64,000 nucleotides of DNA, from the NCBI GenBank assembly GCA_020086605.1, contig JACBWW010000021.1, positions 5,131,907-5,195,906 on the forward strand, given 5' to 3'. Source of the DNA: Lanius collurio (Eukaryota > Chordata > Aves > Passeriformes > Laniidae). The notes below the pieces were generated by a model. It was given only the letters and a program-made list of their open reading frames with translations. It had not been told where the DNA came from and made no database searches. A program made the position numbers and the translations under genes. Positions 13,858-26,300 of the stretch are shown here, piece after piece. The first letter of the stretch is position 1. Each line of letters opens with the position of its first letter.

Positions 13858-16449
13858 TTTTTAAACAGGCATTGTAGAAATCTACTGTAAAAGATGCAGC
13901 TTCTCTACCTTGGAGAAAGGCTCAATCTCAGCCTATGATGAGAAAAATAAGTATTTATTCAATAATAAAAAATACTTGTACATAGACTAGTATATTAAAT
14001 CAACCAATAAAATGCACAAAATAAGACAAAGTAAATATATTCACAAATCTACTCTCACATGAAGTAGCAGTAATATGTGATATAAACTAAAATATAATCA
14101 GTATTTTTTCAAATATTATTTATTTTAGTGATAACTGACAGTTACTGTATTCCCATCTATATTAAAATAGTTTTACAGTACATTTAGAAAATAACTAATT
14201 CTTTTCTACACTTGTAGATGAACTGAAAACAGTGGAAATGATGACAGTCTATTCTACTCGGTAAACACAAAGATGGTATCAAACTTCTATTAAAAATTAT
14301 TTCAGTACTGTTGCACTTCCTGAAAACTAAATGAAAAGGCTACTGCTTAATTACACATTAATTAAAAAAAAAAGTATAATTTACATTTGTGCTATTATCT
14401 CTACCTAAATATTATTGCAGCATTATTTTTAATGGAGATTACGTATTTTGATTTTTGGGGGGTTCTGCAGCATGCCTTTAAAATGAAAGAGAAGATAAAA
14501 CTTCAGGGATAGAAACAATTTTTAAGTATAGTTGCAATTTTTTTTTCGTAAAAGCTCTCTATGAAAATATAGTAAGCTTTTCTTAAACTGGAGTATTTTC
14601 TATATGTCAACAGGTGAAGAAGCAAAAAAAAAAAGAAAAAGAAAAAACAAGCTACATCTAATGCAGTGCAAGTGCTTTGTTTTCTTTATGAAACAGATAC
14701 GGTCTTTTATATTTTTTTAAATTTGAAGGAGATTCTTGAAATATGTTTTTTTTTCCTACAGCACCTATTATACATAACAGTAAAATTTTACTCCTTAGCA
14801 AGGGATTTGTATTAAACCACCACTTTTCACTTTCATAGGTCCTTCCTAAAACATACAGAAATTACAAAAATTGAACTTCTTCTAATAGTAAAAGCCCCTG
14901 ATTTATATTTCATGCTTTTAATATACGTGCCAGTCCACACCAAACCATCTATCGGAGTGCTCAGATATTTGTTTTTTAGCATAGTATTAAGCTCTGTCTT
15001 GGCATACAAATTAAAGAAGTTGAAAAGAACAAAACATTTTTAATAAAAAGTTTAAACTACACATTTTCTACATGTGAGTTCTCACTTATTTTGTGAGTAA
15101 ATAAATCAAATTTTATATACATTAGCAGGTATTGAGGAATGTCAACATCCAAAATCTAACATGATGATCTCAATATAAATCTCCAACTTGAACAATGACG
15201 TTCAAACTATCAACTCCTAATTTATCAAACAATACAAATAAAAGCACTGAGACATCAAAATTAGGGTATGTACTGTTCTGCACTGTAGAAAGGTTCATAC
15301 AAAGATTTGGCATACACACCAAGAGGTGTGCTTCAAAAACTAACACAAAAACCAATCCCACAACTTCACATATGTATATTTAAATTAGTAATTTAGGCAA
15401 ACTTGAAGTATTCCTAGGAGAAACAGTGGTAAAAGTGGTAAAAAAGTGGTAACAAAAAATGTTTTTTAAAAAAATTAAATAAAAGCTTGGGCAACATGAT
15501 ACAGGATGATCATATGATTTGTCATCTATTTACTAAGTTTTCAAGCTCATAAAGGTCACCTCTGACCCAGAACAGGCACATGCTATCAATTTTCAAGCCA
15601 TGCCCTCCTACAGTACCAGCACTTCCATCTACTATATGCCTGGAAATACTTAATAAGATCAAAGCCTTCTTTCCTGCTACAAGAACAAAGAGAAATGTTG
15701 TAATAGAGTGATCTGTGCTCTAGAAAGAATAAAATCAAAACTCCATGCAAGTTATATTCCCTTTGCTTCAGGGCTATTGTATAGTTAATTTTACTTAAGT
15801 CTTATATATATCTTCACATAAAACTTCAAACAGATTGTTTTAGCCTAGGAGCAGACATGAAAGAAAAATCATTTCATATTTGAAAGACAGCTGGCATTTA
15901 TACCAAAGGAAATGAAATAGAGACCAAGCGTTTTTACTGATTCCCCAACCTCTCCTTCAGTGTCTTTGCTGTTATTCAAGAAGCTCATACATAGTGTCCT
16001 TTATGAATATAAAGATCTATAATTTAATTACCATTGAGCAAAAATCTTGGCAAAAAAAAAGTTCAGTAATGAAAAGAAAACTCGCACAGGCCCACGGGAG
16101 GTGGACCAGCAATAAAGAAACAAAACAAAACAAAAAGCCACAAAAAAGATCAGTATCAGCATCTCCCCTTTTCCTACTTATTACTATTTTTATAACAGAA
16201 GAAAGCCAAAACCGCATACAATATAAACCGACTGGAAGAAACACACCGTGTTAAATTTACCATCGTATGCTAATTTTTACACACAAAAAATCCGAACTGG
16301 CGTTCTAATTTAAAAATTATTAGTATCAACCACGAAACAGAAATACCCCGTTCAATTTCCACAAAGTTAAATTCACAGAGGTTTGGTTTTGTTGGGTTTT
16401 TTTGCTCCCTGCGGAATCTGCTTCCTCCCCTCCTCCCGTGCCTGCAGAA

Positions 16450-17245
16450 CATTTGACGATTCCGAACTCCCACCGCGAGCGCCCGGCGCGGGCAGGGCAG
16501 CGCTGGCGGCCGGCCCGGTGCGCGGCGCTGCCCGGGGCTCGGCCCGCCGGAGCCGGGGGGTTGCGGAGCGCTGCGCAGGGCAGCCCTGCAGCCCTTGGGG
16601 AGGACACTGCTTAAAAACAACCCCAAAATAACCCAGCCGAACCTACAAACCCCAAAGAAAAGCGGCGGACGCGCAGGAACACAAAACTTCGGCGGGTCTT
16701 GCGCGGTCGCCCGTCCCCCGTCACACAAAGCGGCCCCCGAGCCCGGTCCCCGCACAGCCCGGCCCGCACAGCCCGGCCCGCCGTGCGCCCCCGCGGAGCT
16801 CCCGCCCCAGCGACCCGGCTGGCGGGGCCCCGGCGCGGAGAACTTGCTTGAGGCCGGCCCGGTGTCCCCGGACAAAGGCGGCCCGCTCACCGTCTTGCCG
16901 TTGTAGTAGTACATGAGGGAGCTGCTGCCCACGCCGGGCACGGGGTAGGCGCAGTACATGGCGCGGCTGGCGCGGGCCGGGCTCAGCGCGCCGCCTCCCG
17001 CTCCCCACGGCATCCACCCGCCGCCGCGCACATGGAGCGCTCAAAGGCGGCTTATGCAAAGCAGGACTGAACCATCTCCGGCCGGCGCGGGGGTTGGGCG
17101 CGGGGGGCGCGCCAGCCCCCGCTCCGCGCCCCGGCCCCGGCCCCGGGAGGAGGCGCGCACGGGGCCGTGGGCGCCGAGGGCTCGGCACACACCGCCCAAC
17201 GCGCTGGGAGCCGTAGGGAACCCGCGCATGGGCACGTCCTGAGCC
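16450..17245. promoter_or_regulatory. TCF12: CpG island / HEBAlt alternative promoter
   Basis: This block of about 800 bases is strongly GC-rich with very frequent CpG, in sharp contrast to the AT-rich flanks, and it surrounds the HEBAlt first coding exon. On the minus strand, about 90 bases upstream of the ATG, lie CTTTGCATAA (17061-17052, octamer-like) and CCTTTGA (17047-17041, LEF/TCF-like). Just outside the island are AGATAA on the plus strand (17249-17254, GATA-like) and TTAATTAA (17271-17278, homeodomain-like). No clear TATA box is visible, as usual for CpG-island promoters. The promoter role is inferred from the island and from the known existence of an internal HEBAlt promoter; the start site was not determined. 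Confidence 0.75.
16891..16959 (-). CDS. TCF12: TCF12 alternative first coding exon (HEBAlt isoform)
   Basis: These 69 bases encode 23 residues: MYCAYPVPGVGSSSLMYYYN then GKT, followed by donor GTGAGC. The last codon is complete, so it joins VYAPS of exon 7401-7506 in frame. This is the tyrosine-rich alternative N-terminus of short E-protein isoforms: HEBAlt in TCF12, and the closely similar TCF4-A start MYCAYTIPG. The short isoform lacks activation domain 1 but keeps activation domain 2 and bHLH. HEBAlt is known for a role in early T-cell development. I chose this ATG because it matches the family start and has G at -3. An in-frame ATG 18 codons upstream (17013) and an overlapping out-of-frame ATG (17033) both have weaker contexts. 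Confidence 0.95.
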
Positions 17246-17516
17246 CTGAGATAATAGTCTGCTTTTTGTTTTAATTAAATTAGAGCACTTGTGGCCGCGC
17301 AGACGATGCTCGATGCAGCTCCAGCCACACGGCCATCTGGCTCTGCCTAAAGTTGTTCCAACTTTGGCAAACGCTTCCCAAAGGCGCGGGGAGCTGCTGG
17401 GAGCAAGTCCCAAGGGAGAGCCCGAGCACCCAGGGCTCCCGAGCCCCTTCGAGCAGGGCAGCCTGGGGCAGGGAGTGACCCTGACACAGGCAACACCTAC
17501 ACAAAGTGCTTGGCTT

Positions 17517-17547
17517 AAAAAAAAAAAAAAAGAAAAGAAAAAAAAAA
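17517..17547. repeat. A-rich tract
   Basis: This plus-strand adenine run is interrupted by a few G. No LINE or SINE body could be recognised 5' of it. Confidence 0.8.
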
Positions 17548-20500
17548 TTCACTTTACGGAATCATCCAAAATCCATCTTTGAGGTGGGGTATAGTGGGGT
17601 ATACAAACTATAACGAAGGATTCTCTTGGAAACACACGTCCAGGGTCTCTTTATATTGTATAATACATTTTTGTATGAATAAAGCACACATATGTGCCCA
17701 TACAAGACAGGGCAGAGAACCCCAACCACTTTGGCATATCACAAAAACATGAATTATTCAATACAGCAAACAGACTGCAACTTCCAGCACATAGATCCCT
17801 CAATATTTGCACACTATCAATGCCTGGTAGGTCTTTTTTGCTTTCTTCACTGAGCAGTGGCATTAACTAACATTAACTCTTAATGAGACGTATATTTTTA
17901 ACTGAGCTTCTGCTACGTCAGATAGCAACTTCAATCCAGGAAAAAAAAGGTTAACGCACAACCACGTTTCTCCACCTCTAGTTGTGTCTACTGCCAATGC
18001 TGTGAATTCTCCCTGCCTTCCTCCTGACAAAAGCAGGAAAATATTTCAGGATAAGGAAAAAAATGGGTAAAGTTCAGTTCAGCCATTTACAGGGAGAGAA
18101 AGCAAGTTGCAGAAGTCTGGTTCATTCTGCCAAGCACCTCGTGTGTCAGCAAAACCCTCTGGACTAAAAAGATCCACAAGGGTGATAAACTGACTGCAGC
18201 TGAATACTATGATCAGATAAAAATCTCTGTATAATGTCCATTATCTCAGGATATAACTACTGTAGTGTCTATAAATATACAGAATATACACACACTGACA
18301 AAAAATATTCACATCTCAAGCTTCAAATGCTATTTCAGTGAACTCTTCCAGTCAATTAGGCTACCGTGCTTAGAGTATGTTGGCAAATACACCCTGAAGT
18401 TTCCATCTGCTGAAGAACACTTGCATTTTTACTGCAACTCAAACTAGGCATCCAGAACTGTTTAACTATGCAGCAAAGCTAATGATATCTGAACAGAACT
18501 CCTCTCCAATACAAAAGGCGGAGCAGCAGCAGCTGCAAAAAAGAACATCACTATACTGCAGACTATTAAATTGCCAGGCCTGCAGAGTGACTGGCGGCTT
18601 CCTTCTTCCCTAGGGACCACAAAGACCCATTTCAGTCCCCAGAGAGTCCATAAGAAGCTTTGATTTGCAGCTAACAATGCCATTCCTTAAAGCTTCTCAC
18701 TAATGTGCAGGACTCTACAGATGAGACATGCTAAAAGATCTTCAGATCTTTGCATGTGCTACTTGTCATAGCACACTAGATTAAAAACACTACTTCAGTC
18801 TAATGTACAACTTGGAAAAAACCCTAAACACTGAGGAAGGTGCTTTCAGCTTACAGACTGAAAGTAGCAAGAGAACCCTTTAAAAAATTTTTTTTAGCAA
18901 GCAAACTTTTGAAACATTAGAAGTACTTCCAGGGTAACTGCACTCAGTTTTTTGAAGTAAAGACTATCACCAACATAGCTGTAATTGCTACTGCACCTCC
19001 ATGCACACATGCCCAGTTTTCAAAATAGTTGTATTAGGGATGAAGAGCATAATCAAGCCCCCACTCAAATAATAACCATTATCTACCTATATATAAGCAA
19101 TTGGAAAAATGTTAAAAACATCAAGCAGAAAAACCTAACTTGACTATGTAGCATTGGTGGGGGGCTGCTCTGTGTACAGCGGCTCTATACTTGTACACAG
19201 TAATGTAACAAAAAATACATAGGTAATAATAACTAGTAATATTTACTAACACTATTAACATTTATCAGTAGAAGTAAATCATTAACCATGTTCACCAGCA
19301 CATGGGTAAGACAAAAGCAACAATATGATCAATAAAACTGAGGAACACCACTGCAAACGTCTGTTTGTAGACAAACTGGTCCCTCCATAATGAGTCACTA
19401 AATGAATTTGCTCCTGAGTTACTTCCCCACAAATCAGAAGGATAACAGTTGCATTTTACCGAAAAGGAAATTATTTGTCCTACACTCGGTTACATCATTG
19501 GGAATAAAATCCTGAGTGCCCAATGCTTGAAACATACCACTGTATCTGCTCTACATTTACTGTACAAAAACATTGTTTCTCACATTTGTTGCACTGAGTC
19601 ACCTTACAGGATCAGGCTATAATTCCATCAGCATATCAGACTTTAAACCACAAAAGTTTACTTTCACCAGGATAAAAAATGAACTTAAAATAGATGAATT
19701 TGAAAGACTGCTGGAAAAAAATGCTATGTTGTTAGCAATAACTCTGTATTTGCAGGAACTACTACCAGATAACTATTCCAAAAGCTACTGAAGTCCAAAG
19801 CAAGTTTTTGTTTTGTGGTTGCAATTTTTCTAATCCTCATTTAAGCCAAGCAACAGCTGCTCTGAAATTTGTTTTCTTAAGAGAATCATGTTACAGTGAA
19901 ATGAATCATAGCTGGATCAGTGATACTGTACAGGGTACAGTTGTTTACTCCATTTTTCCTTGGTGACAAGTCAAGGGTTAATCTTATGACTCAGCCTGAC
20001 AAAACAAGTCAGCTGGAGACAGGGCCAATTTTTTAAACTTGATTTCAGACAGACATGCCGTCAGCAGAGGAGCACTGAACTGACACGCACTTTGTAGCCC
20101 GAATTGTTTCCACTCATGACCCTGTAAGTGTGTGTCAAAAACAATAAACTGACTGTTCCTAAAGTATGTAAAGAGATTATGAAAGCTGATGCAGAGTGAA
20201 ATACTGACCTAAAAATAAACAAAGCTACCTGTAAGAGAATATTTTCAAAGATGATTTTAACACTAAGAGATTTTGTGAATGAACCACATGTTCTCCCTGA
20301 AAACAAACTTCCATGAGAAATAATTTTTTGTTCAACTTGTCAGAGCCACAAAGCAAATACACAATAGAGCATATGTAATTCATCATCTGAATTTATAGAA
20401 AATAAACATAATTTCTTCAGATCACTGAATGTTATACCATATGAAAGATAGTTACGTAACTGTTTCAAAAGATGAGAGCCATTCTCTAGTCAAACATATT

Positions 20501-22359
20501 CCACAAAACTGAAATATCAAAATGCTTTAAAAAGGTTAATGTCTTTTATCACAGTTTTGTTATTTTAAATCTATTCTAACACAAAAAGCACCAAATCTTT
20601 TTAGATTATGTGCTACTAGAAATTAAGGCTCCTCTTTCACCAACAAAAGCAACTTTAATGTGTAAAGCCAAATATCAAGTGTCTCCGTGTGGAGAGTTAG
20701 CTTCAGTCTTGTTGGAAAAAAAACAGTAACATGGTGAGAGCACAAGCCTGCTTTCCATGGGGAAACCAGATATTTTGCTCTTACCAATCTCCATAAATTT
20801 CTTAGGGGCTAGGCTAACCTTCTTGCTTTGGAAATAAGGTAAAGGCAACTGCCCTAGAACTCCCTCCTTTTCACCCCACACTGTCCAAGGCTGGAACTTC
20901 TTATCAATTTCAACCACATTCAACAGAGGAACAGAAGTTTCACAAGTGATAAAGTTCTTATCAGTCCTAAGAAAACTGGAACCTGAACAGGAGAGACAGA
21001 CTCCAACTGATACAGAACAACCTGTTGCTAACTAAATATAGTTACACATAGTAATTTTGAGCTGCTTGTCCAGCAAAAATTCAGGAAAAAAAAACTATAC
21101 ATTTTAGGCCTCCCAATATAACTTATTTTAAAGCCAAACATTTATGATGTTTAACTGTACCAAAGCCAGAGTGAGGACCATTGCTAATGGAGGCATTGAA
21201 TATGCTGCATAATGTAGCTGTCAGAATAGACAAGATTTGAAGCCGTAAGAAAGAAACCTGGCTGTTTTCAGGGGAAAACACAATGCTTATTGTACTGTCC
21301 TCTATGTAATTCATCAGCTAACTAAATGTTAATTTACTTTAAAATCCTGGAAGGATAGCCTTTTGTATTAACCAACCACTAAGCATGCTGCTCAGCAGAG
21401 ATGGAGCAGATGAGCCGTATGGAAGGCAATTTAAAATAACCCAGTAGACTAAATTTTATAGGCAATCCTTCCTGCCAATATCCAAAGGAAGATGTTTCGA
21501 GCAAATTAATTTACTAATCTACACAAGAGCTGAAACAGTTTGGTGGTTTTCCTTTTCAAAGGGTTTGTCTTTAACTGCACATTTAACATTCATGTTCCTA
21601 TAACCAGGGAAAGAGTTTGAAGGGATAGAGAATAGCCAGTAAATACTAATTAAGTGGATATTAATTGATATCCACTACTTTTACCTTGCAGTACTACAAG
21701 GTTGAGGGATGGTTGTTGGGGTTTTTGTTGTTGATTTGGGCTCTTTTTTCTGCAAAAAACTCCTGTTACCTCTGACAGGTATGGGTAAAAAAAATCAATT
21801 CTTTTTTTAATAGGAAACTGCAGCTAGGACTTTTCTGTTTCAGTAGTTCTCCAAATAACAATGAACTTATTCAATGTTCAAGTTGAATTTATTCAATTTT
21901 ATGAGATATGTAAGTTACTACGCAAATATTTTCTTGGAATGGGAAGAATGAGAAAAAAAAATGCTGTATATCCCATTTTTCAGAATCAATCACAAAGTAA
22001 TTTCTTAGAGGAAGTTTTAAAATTTCTTTTGAAATCATTCAAATATAACTTTGATAGGATATTGCTCAAATTTAGGAAGTTCTATTATTTTGCTGGAAAT
22101 ATAAAGCGCTTACAGTTTGAAAGCCTCTTTAGGAAGGTCATAACTAGCCATATCCCCATAAAAGAGTAAACTAACGTTTATTATCCTGAGGGAATAAATT
22201 ATCCAATCAGAAGCCAGATAATCATCACAAAATGTGCTGAAAACCTACCCAATCTAGAAACCTATACAGACCTTAACAGAATTTTGAACCCTGACACACA
22301 TCAGCACGGCTGTGACTGAAACTCGCACAGACCACCTGAGTTACAGAGCTCTCCGCACC

Positions 22360-22950
22360 GACTCAAGATGGCCAGGAAAGCTCCGGGGCCCCGCGCGGCC
22401 CTGCGGGGTCCCTCTGCCGGCGCGGCCCGGGCACCGCCCCCGCCCTGCACTCGTGCCCTCGGCCTGCAGGGGGCCCCAGAGGCACGGCCCGGCCCCGGAG
22501 GCACGGCCCGGCCCCNNNNNNNNNNNNNNNNNNNNNNNNNNNNNNNNNNNNNNNNNNNNNNNNNNNNNNNNNNNNNNNNNNNNNNNNNNNNNNNNNNNNN
22601 NNNNNNNNNNNNNNNNNNNNNNNNNNNNNNNNNNNNNNNNNNNNNNNNNNNNNNNNNNNNNNNNNNNNNNNNNNNNNNNNNNNNNNNNNNNNNNNNNNNN
22701 NNNNNNNNNNNNNNNNNNNNNNNNNNNNNNNNNNNNNNNNNNNNNNNNNNNNNNNNNNNNNNNNNNNNNNNNNNNNNNNNNNNNNNNNNNNNNNNNNNNN
22801 NNNNNNNNNNNNNNNNNNNNNNNNNNNNNNNNNNNNNNNNNNNNNNNNNNNNNNNNNNNNNNNNNNNNNNNNNNNNNNNNNNNNNNNNNNNNNNNNGCAC
22901 AGATCTCCTCGCATCCCTCGCCTTTCTCTGTACTGCGATTCGCTGCTTGG
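22360..22950. promoter_or_regulatory. GC-rich, CpG-dense block with assembly gap (possible CpG island)
   Basis: Both flanks of the gap are CpG-dense: 22370-22514 is extremely GC-rich, and 22897-22950 has several CpG. Just before the gap an 18-base unit, gaggcacggcccggcccc, occurs twice in tandem (about 22479-22515). The block lies about 5.4 kb upstream of the HEBAlt exon in the direction of transcription. A role as a promoter or island is possible, but no exon or start site can be shown. Confidence 0.45.
22515..22896. other. Assembly gap (run of N)
   Basis: 382 undetermined bases sit inside a GC-rich, tandemly repetitive context, which is a common cause of sequencing failure. Any translation across it is meaningless. 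Confidence 0.99.
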
Positions 22951-23287
22951 CAGAAGTGCTCTGCGAGGGAAGCCGAGAGCTATCAAAAGCCAAGCGGGCA
23001 ATCCTTCTGCCATCCAGGCAGGAATCCGCCTGTACCTCACAAAAAGAAAGAACACTAACAACTAATGCTGGCTATCAGTGTAAATGGAATGAAATCCCAC
23101 AACTACATCTCCAAGACTGAACAACTTGCTTGCTTTATAGAACTTGATGCCACAAGAAACTGTGGCATTAAACTAGGAGGTAATTTAATTCAATTTCTTT
23201 GCTTCATTGTGTAAAGACACATCTGCATCTGAAATTTTACTTAAAGATTACGCAGTGCTTTAATTGCAGTACCATTCTTTCGAAAAA

Positions 23288-23321
23288 GCATTTGTTTTGT
23301 TTTTGCATTTGTTTTGTTTTT
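23288..23321. repeat. 17-bp tandem duplication
   Basis: Two identical copies of gcatttgttttgttttt lie directly adjacent. Confidence 0.9.
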
Positions 23322-26300
23322 GTATAGCCCATTTCTGACAAATGGCCGAGTCACAGGCAAAGCAACCTGCCCCACATTTGGGCAAAATAAGCAAGCCAAG
23401 GGAAACCACTCACTTCAATAGCCTGTGAGAGTTCAGTAACAACATTCCTCACTACTTTCCTAGCTGACTTCAAGCATTATAAAAATCTTCCCACCAAAGC
23501 CACAAGTATTATCAAGAAAAAGATAATAAGAAATAGTCTTCAGAAAAGCTTGTATCCTTATCTATTGTTACAAAACACCAAACCAATTTGTGGTAATGGA
23601 CACATTCATCTTTGAGGTAAAGCAGAGTTTGCAGAAATTCCATGTAACTTCTCCCTAAATAACATGAACTGCGATTCAGTATTTTTTTTAGCAACAGTTT
23701 TTCAAACTATGCACAAAAAATAAGGTTCTTTTATGCAAATCGACACTCTAATTTAAAAGCATCTAATACACTCATTTTGATATGTTCTGAAAACTTCAAA
23801 AATAAAGTATCTTCAGTAAATCCAAACACAGAGAAATTATTTGACATTATTGTATATCCATCATGGATGTACGTATATGCAGGATTTTCCGAGAAGATCC
23901 CTCAATTAAGCAACCTCACATTAGTTCACCACAGTCAGACAACAGGACAGTGAGTTTGGAAAAATGATCTGATTGCAATTTTTTAAAAAAGCTTTTAAGA
24001 GAGGGTTGCTCAAGTACCTCCACCCTAATTCAGTGAGAACTCGAGCTGAACTCTCACAGCAGGACTGTGCAATGGGCTGCCTGGTTGTTTAATGACAGCT
24101 AAATGCTCTCATGAAGCAAAGAGCAGGTGGGATGCTATAATCTGAGGTTAATGCGGTTTTCAGACAGATTTCAAATAAAGGCCATGTTGGAAAAACCCTC
24201 TAATAACCTAACCAAAAAAACAGACCTTTTCCTTATTACACATGAAATCTCAAACATTTTTACTTGGTTTGTAACATAATTTAGGGGTTGGATGTCTTAT
24301 ACAGTTGCATTTTGTTCAGGTTCATAGATGAACAAAGTGCTTAAAAAGCAATATTTAGCAAGTCCCTAAAAAAACTATCCCACAAATCAAATGAGCAAAG
24401 AACGAGCATAAAGCAGAAGAAGATGGAAGACTGTGTCATGAGGAAGAAATCGCAAGTTCTGTGTTGCACTGTCCATAAGGATTTATTTACTCGGTGCTGT
24501 TATTTAAAATTGCTCTCTAAAACACAGCACAGGAGCAGAGGAGAGGGGTCAGGAGAGGACCTGCTGTCTTTGAGAGCTCTAGCTATTAAAGACAGTTGAA
24601 TGTATGCCTTGACTGTGCAAGGCGATTCAGAACAAATCAGAACAAACTCAACCCTGCTTTTTACATTTGGGCACCATTTGTGGACAGTGGGGAAAAAATC
24701 TTACCAAAAAATGTCTTCCTAGAAAGTCAGTTAAATACAGCATCACAGTCAGTTCAACATCACACCAAGCATCTACCCAGGATGCTCCAAAGTTTTGATT
24801 CAGTTCCACAGACTCCATAAAAGTATTCCAATGATGTTGCTTTACACGAGGCTACTTGAAAATTGCTAATATTGAGAGTCCACTCAGTGTGTTGAATGTT
24901 ATATCTAATACAGTCTTAACATTAATCTTTCAAAAACTGGGTTTCAGGTCATCTTTCAGAAGATACTTTCCATTCTACTGTTTCAAATCTCCTTTTACCC
25001 GTTTAGGAGGGGTGGAGGAAGGAGAGAGCACAGAAGGGAGTAACACCTATTATTTTTCTTCTTCTACCTATAGTATCTTTATGTTACATGTTTTGAAACA
25101 TCTTTAGAAGCTTGGTCTTAAAAGACTGGCAGAAAAACCGAAAGAAAAGCACCTTAAATGGGTGGCAGTTCTATGCATGCAAACCAAGTTTGCTGTATCT
25201 TTGTATCATAAATAATTAGTGCAAGAAATTAGCACCCATGGACTGTACACATACTATAGAGGGTGATGCATGAGGAACCCTGTTATAATGAAACTAAAAA
25301 TTGTCTTATTTGTATGTATTGAAAAATAGAAGTTTGAATTTAGAAAGAAATCCCTGGTACCAGAAAATATTAATTTGACAATCTCTTAATTAATAAGTGT
25401 AATCCAATGTTTACTATTATCTGATAATCTCAGGTACTATGGAAAGCCTAAAATACTCAAAACACTTGTTAGAAACAACACAGAAAACAAGCAGACATTT
25501 GTGTCTGTATGTCACAGCTCATTTTCTGTAACAAAATCAACAGATACAATGTATTCCAGTTATTTCTCTGATATGACACTAATTAAATAGCACAAGCATG
25601 ATGATAGATATTCACACTATTTTTCTTAGAATTATGACCTTATGATAGCCACTGATAATGGTACTAGAAACAAATGTTATTTTGAAATATTTCCTGACTC
25701 CACATGTAAATAGCACATTTCTGCTCACAGCCCATTCATTTTTGGATGATGATCTCCCTGGGCACTGCTGAGTGAGCCTCACTGGTCTGTCTTCTCCCTC
25801 TGCAGCCCGAGCAGCTCTCTGGAAGCCCTGACACTCTGCTCTTCCTGGCCAAGGAGTAACACTGGTTTCAAGTCCCATGATGTTATTAGTATCTGGCTTA
25901 GTTAAGGTAATTCCTACAATCAGAAAAATTCTCCAAAATACAACAGTTTTCGATCTCTGAAAATAATATAACTCACTGAACAGTATTCCCCCTCCCTATA
26001 ATATAAACAGCTTATCATAATCTGGCTGTTCACTTAAACCTGGATTGAAAAAAAAAAATAGATTTTCAAAATTTCTATCCTCCTCAGAGCACTTTAAATT
26101 CAGTAGTTGTAATTTAACATAAATGCTTGCAAGTCAACATTCAAAATGTTTTGAGCAGTGAGTCACCACTTAACAATTTACAACACAAAAACTTAAAAAT
26201 GCATTTGCCTGGAACATTTAATTTTTACAGTAAGAGGACATATTCAGATTGAGATGCATTCCAGAAAGAAGCCAAACAATTCACCAGTACTTTTATCTGT

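Larger units (their letters stand above)
7507..16890 (-). other. TCF12: TCF12 intron between the HEBAlt first exon and the common exon
   Basis: This 9.4-kb stretch is mostly AT-rich with no gene. A tandem duplication lies at 8951-8990 inside a moderately GC-rich block (about 8740-9000). A poly-T run occurs around 13841-13856. Nothing else could be supported. The stretch nearest 16890 belongs to the CpG island around the alternative first exon. Confidence 0.75.

Noticed and set aside
16721..17413. 230-codon minus-strand frame over the CpG island
   Set aside because: It overlaps the real HEBAlt exon in another frame and is arginine/alanine/proline-rich with no family match.
22301..23120. Apparent proteins of 230-250 residues
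   Set aside because: Most of each translation is the N gap; the flanks are GC-rich low-complexity sequence.
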